A DNA stretch of 64,000 bases from Flavobacterium sp. MC2016-06. Its GTDB lineage: Bacteria; Bacteroidota; Bacteroidia; Flavobacteriales; Flavobacteriaceae. Position 1 is the first letter of the stretch, and each line of letters opens with the position of its first letter. The translations under genes and the position numbers were made by a program. Shown here piece by piece: positions 35,143 to 42,704 of this stretch. The stretch spans positions 1 to 64,000 of the forward strand of contig NZ_WMID02000030.1 of assembly GCF_009711165.2 (NCBI RefSeq), written 5' to 3'. The notes beneath the pieces are model-generated. The model saw nothing but the letters and a program-made list of their open reading frames with translations, did no database searches and was not told the DNA's origin.

Positions 35143-35541
35143 CTAAAAGTCATTGGTTGGAAAAGTTATCATTTCTTTTTTTATTTTAACTTCTTTCTTA
35201 TTTATTAAACATTCTATTTCTCCATTTTCAATATTTACTAAAGCAACATTTTCTTTTCCAAAAGTAACTTTAAGCTTTCCTGATCTTACAGAAATAAATT
35301 TAATTTTAGTCTTTCTTTTACTGCACTTTGTAACCACTTCTGCCTTCCATTTGATTATTCCGTTTTGTATAGCAATTAAGTTTTGATTTTTCTTCTCTAT
35401 ACAAAAAGTTATTCCTCCTACATATTCTATTCCTTCAAGTTTCAATAATTCATCATAATTTGGTTTATCTTGGGAGTTGTCTTGCGCGAACGATTTAAAC
35501 ATACAGAAGAAAACAAGTAAAAAGAAAAACTTCTTTTTCAT
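35143..35541 (-). CDS. Small secreted hypothetical protein
   Basis: Not recognised. Start chosen at ATG 35541 gives 132 residues with signal peptide KKFFFLLVFFCMFKSFAQ and a Lys-rich beta-strand-like mature part (EYVGGITFCIEKKN, IIKWKAEVVTKCSKRKTKIK). Two cysteines might form a disulfide in the periplasm. It lies just 4 bases past the AraC-family gene's stop, on the same strand, so the two may be co-transcribed. No functional clue in the context beyond that. Confidence 0.65.
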   Translation of the reverse strand: MKKKFFFLLVFFCMFKSFAQDNSQDKPNYDELLKLEGIEYVGGITFCIEKKNQNLIAIQNGIIKWKAEVVTKCSKRKTKIKFISVRSGKLKVTFGKENVALVNIENGEIECLINKKEVKIKKEMITFPTNDF

Positions 35542-35545
35542 TTTA

Positions 35546-36418
35546 TTATACATTCGTATTAATTGACATTAAATATTTTTTTGGAGTTGTGGCAAATTTT
35601 TTCTTGAATGCCGCTATAAAATGACTTCCGGTACTATAACCAATTTTCAATCCAACTTCATTTACATTATAAGAACCGCTGTCGAGTAGTTTTCTAGCAA
35701 AATCCATTTTGTAATCAAATAGAAAGCCATAAACAGTATCGCCGTAAATTTGTTTAAAACCCATTTTTAGCTTCTTCAAAGTCAAACCAATTTCATCTGC
35801 CAACTCTTGTAATCCGGGCGGTTCAGCCATATTAGCGATGATAATTTCTTTGGCTTTTCTGATTTTTAAAACGTTGTCTTCATCAATCAAAAACGGACAT
35901 TGTTCTGCATTTGGATCTTCGGTTCTGTTGAAATACAAACTCAACAATTCGTACCCTTTTCCTTTATAATAAAGGTTTTTTATTGATGGATGAAGGTTAT
36001 AATGAAATAGCTGACTTAGTACAATTGCCATTGACGGACTGATATTTCCTTCGTTATAATACTTTTTGTCTTTATTATCTGGACTCAAAAAAGTAATATA
36101 ATCGGCTTCTGCAGAAAACAACGCGTGAAATTTCTTGATCGATACAATTACAGAAATCACCCAAGAATTTGGAGAAAGCTCTAAATGAAGCGGTAATTCT
36201 TTCTGTGGATTGTACAAAAGCAATGATTTTTCTTCCTTCAATTCTAAAGAATATGTGCCTTCATTAAACAAAAATTTTGCATTGCCTTTTATCCCGAAAT
36301 GAAACTGTATCAGGCCACTACCAATTTCGCGCTGTGCAAAATAAGGTTCTAGACTGTCATTCTGAAAACGGATAAGCGTAAAGTCGTCTTCAATCTTTAT
36401 AATTTCTTGAGAACTCAT
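35546..36418 (-). CDS. AraC-family transcriptional regulator, divergent from hemA
   Basis: Start chosen at ATG 36418 (MSSQEIIKI), 290 residues. The N-terminal ~180 residues are a cupin-like sensor domain; the C-terminus is the AraC double HTH: PGLQELADEIGLTLKKLKMGFKQIYG and SYNVNEVGLKIGYSTGSHFIAAFKKKF. It is divergent from hemA across about 230 bases, so it is a candidate regulator of heme synthesis. That arrangement recurs in flavobacteria as far as I remember, but the inducer is unknown. Confidence 0.9.
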   Translation of the reverse strand: MSSQEIIKIEDDFTLIRFQNDSLEPYFAQREIGSGLIQFHFGIKGNAKFLFNEGTYSLELKEEKSLLLYNPQKELPLHLELSPNSWVISVIVSIKKFHALFSAEADYITFLSPDNKDKKYYNEGNISPSMAIVLSQLFHYNLHPSIKNLYYKGKGYELLSLYFNRTEDPNAEQCPFLIDEDNVLKIRKAKEIIIANMAEPPGLQELADEIGLTLKKLKMGFKQIYGDTVYGFLFDYKMDFARKLLDSGSYNVNEVGLKIGYSTGSHFIAAFKKKFATTPKKYLMSINTNV

Positions 36419-36613
36419 AGCGATATTTTTTTGAAAGATAAATGGAAAGAAATGTAATTTATTATTTAGAATGACTCTAAACAAAATATTTCTAACAACT
36501 TGATTTTGCTACAAAAATAATCCTTTTTGCATAAAAACAGACGTTTAGAAACAAAAAAACATTTAGCGACACAAATAGTACTTTGAGCGTTACTTTTATA
36601 AACTCTATAATAA

Positions 36614-36621
36614 TAATTTTG
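36614..36621 (+). promoter_or_regulatory. hemA -7 promoter element
   Basis: TAATTTTG fits TAnnTTTG, 24 bases before the hemA start codon. A TTTG at 36582-36585 is 28 bases upstream, somewhat far for a -33 element. Confidence 0.45.
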
Positions 36622-36645
36622 TTCCACTTTTATGAAAGTGAATTT

Positions 36646-37896
36646 ATGGAAAACAATAACGTACCGAAACACCTATATTTTTATTCAGTTGGTCTGAGTT
36701 ATAAAAAAGCTGATGCTGAGGTAAGAGGTCAATTTAGTTTGGATGCAGCTGCCAAAACGCGTTTGCTGGAACAAGCTAAAAACGAAGGAATAGAAAGCTT
36801 AATTGTCACTTCGACTTGCAACAGAACCGAGATCTACGGTTTTGCAGAACACCCATTTCAATTAATAAAACTAATTTGCGATAATAGTAAAGGTTCTGTT
36901 GACTCTTTTCAGAAAGTTGGTTTTGTCTATAAAAATCAAGAAGCAATCAATCATATGTTTCGCGTAGGAACTGGTTTAGACAGTCAGATTCTTGGAGATT
37001 TTGAAATTATTTCTCAAATCAAGACGAGTTTTGCTCATTCAAAATCAATGAATTTAGTGAATTCTTTTCTTGAAAGATTGGTTAATTCGGTAATTCAAGC
37101 CAGCAAAAAAATAAAAACAGATACTGAGATTAGTTCAGGAGCAACTTCTGTTTCTTTTGCTTCTGTGCAATACATTCTTAAAAATGTTGAGGACATTAGT
37201 AACAAAAATATCCTATTGTTCGGAACTGGGAAAATTGGAAGAAATACTTGCGAAAATCTAGTAAAACATACTAAAAACGAACATATTACTTTAATCAACA
37301 GAACAAAAGATAAAGCGGAGAAATTGGCTGGAAAATTGAATCTGATTGTTAAAGATTATTCAGAGTTACATCTTGAACTTCAAAAAGCCGATGTTGTTGT
37401 TGTAGCAACTGGCGCGCAAAACCCAACAGTTGACAAAGCAATCTTAAATCTTAAAAAACCTTTATTGATTTTAGATTTGTCTATTCCTAAAAACGTACAC
37501 GAAAATGTAGAGGAATTAGAGGGCGTTACTTTAATTCACATGGATTATTTGTCTCAATTGACAGACGAAACTTTAGAAAACCGCAAACTGCACATTCCTG
37601 CTGCCGAAGAAATTATCGAAGAAATCAAAGAAGAGTTTACAACTTGGATGAAAGGACGCAAATTTGCACCTACTATAAATGCTTTAAAAGAAAAACTGAA
37701 TGCCATCAAAAATTCAGAATTAGACTTTCAAAGCAGAAAAATAACCGATTTTAATGAAGCACAAGCTGAAATCATCAGCAATAGAATCATTCAAAAAATC
37801 ACTACTCATTTCGCCAATCATTTAAAAGACGACGACACCATGGTCGATGAAAGCATCGAATGGATCGAAAAAGTCTTCAAAATAAAAGCATCTTAA
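36646..37896 (+). CDS. hemA: Glutamyl-tRNA reductase
   Basis: Start chosen at ATG 36646 (MENNNVPKHLYFYSVGLSYK), 416 residues; a longer frame to 36583 would cross the promoter. The catalytic cysteine is Cys58 in VTSTCNRTEIYG. GTGLDSQILGDFEIISQIK and the NADPH-binding NILLFGTGKIGRNTCENL follow. It reduces Glu-tRNA(Glu) to glutamate-1-semialdehyde, the committed C5-pathway step of heme synthesis. It heads a heme gene run that continues with hemC after an intervening GxxExxY gene. The partner aminotransferase gene hemL is not in the window. Confidence 0.96.
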   Translation: MENNNVPKHLYFYSVGLSYKKADAEVRGQFSLDAAAKTRLLEQAKNEGIESLIVTSTCNRTEIYGFAEHPFQLIKLICDNSKGSVDSFQKVGFVYKNQEAINHMFRVGTGLDSQILGDFEIISQIKTSFAHSKSMNLVNSFLERLVNSVIQASKKIKTDTEISSGATSVSFASVQYILKNVEDISNKNILLFGTGKIGRNTCENLVKHTKNEHITLINRTKDKAEKLAGKLNLIVKDYSELHLELQKADVVVVATGAQNPTVDKAILNLKKPLLILDLSIPKNVHENVEELEGVTLIHMDYLSQLTDETLENRKLHIPAAEEIIEEIKEEFTTWMKGRKFAPTINALKEKLNAIKNSELDFQSRKITDFNEAQAEIISNRIIQKITTHFANHLKDDDTMVDESIEWIEKVFKIKAS

Positions 37897-37898
37897 GT

Positions 37899-38039
37899 TT
37901 TTTTACCATTAAGATATTAAGTTAATTAAGCTTTGTGGTTAAAAAATCAATGAAAGTGAATCATTAAGACATAAGAATTAATTAAACTTTGTGTTTACAA
38001 AGACAACCTTAACTTTCTTAATATCTTAATGGTAAAAAA
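37899..38039. repeat. 23-bp perfect inverted repeat upstream of the GxxExxY gene
   Basis: TTTTTTACCATTAAGATATT-AAG (37899-37921) and its exact inverse at 38017-38039 bracket a 95-base loop with further CATTAAGACATAAG pieces. It is right after the hemA stop and right before the GxxExxY ATG. A related copy, CTTAATGTCTTAATGG, follows the gene at 38500-38515. Confidence 0.85.
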
Positions 38040-38050
38040 TAAAAAGTTCA

Positions 38051-38455
38051 ATGACAAAAAAAGAGGTTACGCAATTAGCTTATGAAATTACAGGTTTTGC
38101 CATAAAAGTGCATAAAGCTTTAGGTCCTGGATTATTAGAAAGCATTTATGAGCAATGTCTAAAATATGAATTAGAACAAAACGGATATAATGTTAAACAA
38201 CAACTATCTGTAAAAATAGATTATTATGATCTTGAGTTAGAATCAGATTTAAGAATCGATTTATTGGTTAATGATTGTGTTGTTGTAGAATTAAAAGCAA
38301 TAGAAAATCTATTACCAATTCATGAAGCACAATTGTTAACTTACATGAAATTATTACAAAGACCCCAAGGATTATTAATTAATTTTAATACTCTAAATAT
38401 AACAAAATCAATGAAACCGTTAGTGAATGATCATTTTGCAAGATTAATAGATTAG
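38051..38455 (+). CDS. GxxExxY family protein inserted between hemA and hemC
   Basis: A 134-residue protein of the GxxExxY family: VHKALGPGLLESIYEQCLKYEL, then SDLRIDLLVNDCVVVELKA, which resembles a PD-(D/E)xK nuclease core (Asp-Leu-Leu...Glu-Leu-Lys). The family's function is not settled; it is common in Bacteroidota and Leptospira, often in intergenic or intervening positions. Here it interrupts the heme gene run and is flanked by CTTAATATCTTAATGG-type inverted repeats, which suggests that it arrived as a small mobile unit. No transposase is attached. Confidence 0.88.
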   Translation: MTKKEVTQLAYEITGFAIKVHKALGPGLLESIYEQCLKYELEQNGYNVKQQLSVKIDYYDLELESDLRIDLLVNDCVVVELKAIENLLPIHEAQLLTYMKLLQRPQGLLINFNTLNITKSMKPLVNDHFARLID

Positions 38456-38499
38456 TCAGCTTCATTAACTTAAAAAAATCAACCCAAAGCTTAATGAAT

Positions 38500-38515
38500 C
38501 TTAATGTCTTAATGG
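38500..38515. repeat. Flanking copy of the CTTAATATCTTAATGG repeat
   Basis: CTTAATGTCTTAATGG, one base different from the copy at 38017-38032, 44 bases after the GxxExxY stop and about 40 before hemC. Confidence 0.65.
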
Positions 38516-38552
38516 TTCAAAAAAAGCCAAAGCATGATTTTAAAAAATAAAA

Positions 38553-39479
38553 ATGGCAGAAAAAACAATACGAATAGGAACGCGCGATAGCGAATTGGCA
38601 CTTTGGCAAGCTCATACCGTTGAGAAACAATTAAACGACTTAGGTTACAAAACAACAATTGTTGCGGTAAAATCTACAGGCGATATTATTTTAGACAAAC
38701 CGCTTTACGAACTTGGCATTACCGGAATTTTCACCAAAACACTAGACATTGCAATGATTAACGGCGATATTGATATTGCTGTTCATTCAATGAAAGATGT
38801 TCCAACGGCTTTGCCAAAAGGTATTGTTCAAGCAGCAGTTTTAGAAAGAGCCAATGTTTTAGACATTTTAGTTCACAAAGGAAATTCTGATTTTACAAAT
38901 AAAGAAAGCACCATTGCGACCGGAAGTTTACGCCGTCAGGCAATGTGGCTTCACAAATACCCAAATCATACTGTTGTTGATTTACGTGGAAACGTAAATA
39001 CGCGTATGCAGAAATTACAAGAAAACAACTGGGACGGTGCTGTTTTTGCTGCTGCTGGTTTGGAGCGCATTAACCTAAAACCAGAAAACGTTATTGATTT
39101 AGATTGGATGATTCCCGCTCCGGCACAAGGAGCAATGCTTGTTGTAGCAATGGAAAATGACAATTATACTTTGGATGCTTTATCACAATTGAATCATATT
39201 GAAACTGAAATTTGCACCTATATCGAACGTCAGTTTTTGCGAACTCTTGAAGGTGGTTGCACGGCGCCAATTGGAGCTTTAGTAAAATATAATGAAGACG
39301 AAGACACGCTTCATTTTCAAGGTGTTTTACTTTCTATTGATGGAAAACAAAAATTAGAAATCAATAAAACGGTTGACATTTCAGAGTGGAAAAAACTAGG
39401 TTTCCACGCAGCACAGGAAATCCTGAACGATGGCGGAACCGAATTGATGAAAACTATTAAAGATTCACTGAAAAAATAA
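38553..39479 (+). CDS. hemC: Hydroxymethylbilane synthase (porphobilinogen deaminase)
   Basis: A 308-residue full-length enzyme. Substrate-binding RIGTRDSELALWQA opens it, VHSMKDVPTALP and ATGSLRRQA follow, and the dipyrromethane-cofactor cysteine is Cys236 in LEGGCTAPIGALV. It polymerises four porphobilinogens to hydroxymethylbilane. Its TAATGG stop/start junction overlaps hemD by one base, so the two are translationally coupled. Confidence 0.96.
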   Translation: MAEKTIRIGTRDSELALWQAHTVEKQLNDLGYKTTIVAVKSTGDIILDKPLYELGITGIFTKTLDIAMINGDIDIAVHSMKDVPTALPKGIVQAAVLERANVLDILVHKGNSDFTNKESTIATGSLRRQAMWLHKYPNHTVVDLRGNVNTRMQKLQENNWDGAVFAAAGLERINLKPENVIDLDWMIPAPAQGAMLVVAMENDNYTLDALSQLNHIETEICTYIERQFLRTLEGGCTAPIGALVKYNEDEDTLHFQGVLLSIDGKQKLEINKTVDISEWKKLGFHAAQEILNDGGTELMKTIKDSLKK

Positions 39480-40144
39480 TGGCAAAGTCAATTCAAATAT
39501 TATCTACAAAAAAGCTTTCGAGCGTTCAAAAACAGGAATTAGTAAAAGCTGGTTTTGAAGTTACAGAAGCAGATTTTATTCAAACAGAAAACAAACCTTT
39601 TGAGATTAAAAACCTCAACGACAATTTGATATTTACGAGTCAAAATGCAGTTCACAGCGTTTTATCTCAACCAAATTGGGAAGATTTAAAATCTAAAAAT
39701 GTATTTTGTGTTGGATTAAAAACAAAGATTCTTTTATCTGAAAGTGGCTTTAATGTTGTGGCTTATACCGGTTATGCTTCAGATTTAGCCGAAATCATCA
39801 CTTTGATTTACCGAACAGAAAGTTATACTTTTTTCAGCGGAAACCTTCGCAGAGAAACATTACCAAAAGCTTTAAAAGACGCTGATGTAAAATTTAATGA
39901 GATTCAGGTTTACGATACTTCTTTAACGCCTCAAAAAATAAAAACTTCGGTTGAAGCTATTTTGTTTTTCAGTCCGTCTGGTGTTGAGAGTTATTTAAAA
40001 GAGAATACTATCAAAAAAGAAACTTGCTTTTGTATTGGAGAAACTACAGCGCAAGCATTAGAAAAAATCACAAAAAACATCATAATCGCGGATCAACAAA
40101 GTGTTGAAGACGTAATTGAAGATGTAATCAACGAATATAAATAA
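39479..40144 (+). CDS. hemD: Uroporphyrinogen-III synthase
   Basis: A 221-residue HemD-fold protein. Conservation in this family is low; support comes from NLIFTSQNAVHSVL, VFCVGLKTKILLSESGFNV, TFFSGNLRRETLPKAL, ILFFSPSGVESYL and CFCIGETTAQALE, together with the position between hemC and hemE. It cyclises hydroxymethylbilane with inversion of ring D. The start ATG overlaps the hemC stop. A palindromic pair (40159 and 40209) follows. Confidence 0.92.
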   Translation: MAKSIQILSTKKLSSVQKQELVKAGFEVTEADFIQTENKPFEIKNLNDNLIFTSQNAVHSVLSQPNWEDLKSKNVFCVGLKTKILLSESGFNVVAYTGYASDLAEIITLIYRTESYTFFSGNLRRETLPKALKDADVKFNEIQVYDTSLTPQKIKTSVEAILFFSPSGVESYLKENTIKKETCFCIGETTAQALEKITKNIIIADQQSVEDVIEDVINEYK

Positions 40145-40158
40145 CAATCCTATTATCT

Positions 40159-40185
40159 CCTACAAGGTTTCCAAAACCTTGTAGG
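40159..40185. repeat. CCTACAAGGTTT palindrome, copy 1
   Basis: A 27-base hairpin sequence: left arm CCTACAAGGTTT and right arm AAACCTTGTAGG around CCA, perfectly complementary. It lies 15 bases after the hemD stop. Two near-identical copies occur at 40209 and 41292. Confidence 0.85.
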
Positions 40186-40208
40186 TGTTAAACAATCCAA
40201 TAACAATA

Positions 40209-40235
40209 CCTACAAGGTTTTGGAAACCTTGCAGG
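40209..40235. repeat. CCTACAAGGTTT palindrome, copy 2
   Basis: CCTACAAGGTTT and AAACCTTGCAGG around TGG, the inverse of copy 1's centre; the stem is complete except for one G-T-type mismatch. It ends 15 bases before the hemE ATG, so it would be in the hemE leader and may influence expression. Confidence 0.85.
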
Positions 40236-40250
40236 ATAAATAAACAAGAC

Positions 40251-41276
40251 ATGTTAAAAAACGATCTATTTCTAAAAGCATTAAAAGGAGAAACTGTTCA
40301 ACGTCCGCCAGTATGGATGATGCGTCAGGCAGGAAGATATTTACCAGAATTTAGAGCTTTGCGTGATAAATATGATTTCTTTACGCGTTGTGAAACTCCA
40401 GAATTGGCTGCAGAAATTACGGTTCAACCAATTCGCAGAATTGCTCCAGATGCCGCTATTTTATTTTCAGATATTTTGGTAGTACCACGCGCAATGGGAA
40501 TTCACGTTGAATTGAAAGATAACTTGGGACCAATTATTCCAGATCCAATTCGTACAATGGAGCAAGTAAATCAGGTTTTTGTTCCAGATGTAAATGAAAC
40601 TTTAGGTTACGTTTTTGACGCTGTTAAATTGACTAAAGAAATGTTGAACGACGAAGTGCCATTAATTGGTTTCGCTGGTTCGCCTTGGACAATTTTCTGT
40701 TATGCTGTTGAAGGAAAAGGTTCTAAAAGCTTTGACACTGCAAAAGGATTCTGTTTTTCAAATCCAGTTGCGGCACATACTTTATTACAAAAAATTACAG
40801 ATACGACTATTTTATATTTAAAAGAAAAAGTAAACGCTGGTGTTGATGCCGTTCAGATTTTTGATTCTTGGGGAGGAATGCTTTCTCCTGTTGATTATCA
40901 AGAGTTTTCATGGAAATATATTAATCAAATCGTTGAAGCATTGGCAGAAGTTACTCCGGTTATTGTTTTCGGAAAAGGATGTTGGTTTGCCTTAAACGAA
41001 ATGGGTAAAAGTAAAGCTTCAGGTATTGGTGTAGACTGGACTTGTTCTGCAAGAAATGCTCGTTATTTATCTGGAGGGCAAAAAACGCTTCAAGGAAACT
41101 TTGATCCATCAAGATTGCTTTCTCCAATTCCAACCATCAAAAAAATGGTTCACGAAATGATTGACGAGTTCGGAAAAGACAAATACATTGTAAATTTAGG
41201 TCACGGTATTTTACCACATATCCCAGTAGATCACGCCAAAGCGTTTATTGACGCGGTGAAAGAATACGGGAATTAA
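40251..41276 (+). CDS. hemE: Uroporphyrinogen decarboxylase
   Basis: Start at ATG 40251 ([20 protein letters not shown]) gives 341 residues, the normal size; a longer frame from 40185 would run through palindrome 2. [18 protein letters not shown] is the substrate-site signature, and [31 protein letters not shown] and [13 protein letters not shown] are diagnostic. It decarboxylates uroporphyrinogen III to coproporphyrinogen III, the substrate of HemF further down. Confidence 0.97.
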   Translation: MLKNDLFLKALKGETVQRPPVWMMRQAGRYLPEFRALRDKYDFFTRCETPELAAEITVQPIRRIAPDAAILFSDILVVPRAMGIHVELKDNLGPIIPDPIRTMEQVNQVFVPDVNETLGYVFDAVKLTKEMLNDEVPLIGFAGSPWTIFCYAVEGKGSKSFDTAKGFCFSNPVAAHTLLQKITDTTILYLKEKVNAGVDAVQIFDSWGGMLSPVDYQEFSWKYINQIVEALAEVTPVIVFGKGCWFALNEMGKSKASGIGVDWTCSARNARYLSGGQKTLQGNFDPSRLLSPIPTIKKMVHEMIDEFGKDKYIVNLGHGILPHIPVDHAKAFIDAVKEYGN

Positions 41277-41291
41277 TATTTAGTTCTACTT

Positions 41292-41318
41292 CCTGCAAGG
41301 TTTCCAAAACCTTGTAGG
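41292..41318. repeat. CCTGCAAGGTTT palindrome, copy 3
   Basis: Left arm CCTGCAAGGTTT, right arm AAACCTTGTAGG, centre CCA; a third copy, in the orientation of copy 1, 15 bases after the hemE stop. Hence hemE is bracketed by this family. Confidence 0.85.
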
Positions 41319-41330
41319 AAATACATTTTA

Positions 41331-41729
41331 ATGAGAATAGAACCCGAAATTAAAATCAATCAAGATTCTATGAAAGAAACACATATTACTGATATTGAAA
41401 AAGTAGAACCTAATTTTATTGGTTTTAATATATTTGTTTTATTTGTTTTTATCATTTGGTGGTACAATGTTATTAGCTCGATCGTTTTTCATCATTATTC
41501 TTTATCAGGTGAAAAGCAAATCTTTGAAATATTTCTTTATGCTACAGGTTCATTTGGTTTACCATTATTATATACTTTTTATATTTTAGCTCACATCCAA
41601 TACGCCAAAATAAAGAAACAGTCTCTATATTTCAAACTTATAGGATTGACTTGGTTACCAACAATAATTGCTTTAATCGCATTTATTTATATTCAATCAA
41701 CAATTGACAATCGGGTATATTTCGAATAA
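41331..41729 (+). CDS. Uncharacterised three-helix membrane protein
   Basis: No family recognised. The protein has 132 residues: a charged N-terminus and hydrophobic helices around FIGFNIFVLFVFIIWWYNVI, IFEIFLYATGSFGLPLLYTF and YFKLIGLTWLPTIIALIAFI. An internal ATG at 41370 (MKETHITD) could be the real start. It lies within the heme run, 55 bases after hemE, but nothing else links it to heme. Confidence 0.65.
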   Translation: MRIEPEIKINQDSMKETHITDIEKVEPNFIGFNIFVLFVFIIWWYNVISSIVFHHYSLSGEKQIFEIFLYATGSFGLPLLYTFYILAHIQYAKIKKQSLYFKLIGLTWLPTIIALIAFIYIQSTIDNRVYFE

Positions 41730-41752
41730 AAAACAACTCATACGAAAATAAA

Positions 41753-42130
41753 ATGCTCAACAAAGGTTTACAAGACGAAGAAAAAATTAGAATCGACAAT
41801 GTATTAAAGACATTGCGAACTATCGTTTTTGTACCTCAGCCATTAAGCAGTTCAGCAAAGATTGATATTGAAAATCAATTGAAAGATTTTGGCTTGAATA
41901 TCAAAACTTTAGTTGATTATCAGAATGAAGAATTGATTACATTATTAATTCGTCTTCATTTCGATTGGGATCAAATGGAGCAATTTGCTGACTTTTTAAT
42001 GGAATTTTCTAAAGCTAAAAACTACAACTTTCAAGAAAAAGCTTTAGCCATTTATCAATACATTCAACAGGAAAGCAAAGTCTTTTCTTTCGGAATCAAT
42101 ACTAAAATCGCTTCCGCTAAAAACAAATAG
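41753..42130 (+). CDS. Hypothetical cytoplasmic protein
   Basis: A 125-residue, mostly helical protein with no signal peptide; not recognised. IRIDNVLKTLRTIVFVPQPL, LLIRLHFDWDQMEQFADFL and ALAIYQYIQQESKVFSF are its densest segments. It is followed two bases later by an acetyltransferase gene, so the two probably form a unit. Confidence 0.65.
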   Translation: MLNKGLQDEEKIRIDNVLKTLRTIVFVPQPLSSSAKIDIENQLKDFGLNIKTLVDYQNEELITLLIRLHFDWDQMEQFADFLMEFSKAKNYNFQEKALAIYQYIQQESKVFSFGINTKIASAKNK

Positions 42131-42132
42131 AG

Positions 42133-42678
42133 ATGAGTTTTACAGATTGGAAAATAGACCGAATTGAAAATATTATTCCCGAAGAGTTTTATCAACTTAT
42201 AGACAAGAATAGACATCATATAGGAAAGACTTTTCCCGTAACCTTATCTGATTGTGACACTTATCAAAAAACCGAAGATTTCATTAACTTCTGTATTGAC
42301 AAAGAAAAAAACAAAGAAGGTTATTATTTTTACGCCAAAGATTTAAAAACCAATACTTTAATTGGTTATCTGTGTATAAAAAGCATCCATTTAAGAATTT
42401 CAAAATGTGAATTTGGTTATTTTACGGATGAAGATTATCAAGGAAAAGGAGTTACATCAAAAATGGTTTCTACAGCACTTGATTTTAGTTTCAATGAATT
42501 GATGATGAACAAGGTTTTCATCTGTACTTCAGAAATTAATTTGGCAAGCCAGCGAATTGCATTAAAACATAACTTTAAACAAGAAGGAATTTTACGAGAC
42601 GAATTTAGAAACGGTGACGGCACTTTGCAAAATACCGTTTATTTCGGCTTGATTAAATCAGAATATAATGAAAGATAA
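42133..42678 (+). CDS. GNAT acetyltransferase, RimJ/RimL type
   Basis: A 181-residue GNAT. Key stretches are YYFYAKDLKTNTLIGYLCIK, CEFGYFTDEDYQGKGVTSKM (the acetyl-CoA Q/R-x-x-G-x-G/A loop, here QGKGV) and CTSEINLASQRIALKHNFK, ending RDEFRNGDGTLQNTVYFG. RimJ/RimL-like enzymes acetylate N-terminal amines of ribosomal proteins or small molecules such as aminoglycosides. The target here is unknown. Confidence 0.85.
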   Translation: MSFTDWKIDRIENIIPEEFYQLIDKNRHHIGKTFPVTLSDCDTYQKTEDFINFCIDKEKNKEGYYFYAKDLKTNTLIGYLCIKSIHLRISKCEFGYFTDEDYQGKGVTSKMVSTALDFSFNELMMNKVFICTSEINLASQRIALKHNFKQEGILRDEFRNGDGTLQNTVYFGLIKSEYNER

Positions 42679-42704
42679 AATTTATTAAACAGAATTATTC
42701 CTAA

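Noticed and set aside
36418..36646. Riboswitch or structured leader at hemA
   Set aside because: No strong conserved-looking pairing was visible between the AraC and hemA starts; only a -7 element could be supported.
36466..36672. 68-residue minus-strand frame between AraC and hemA
   Set aside because: It overlaps the hemA promoter and start and is Cys/Phe-rich noise.
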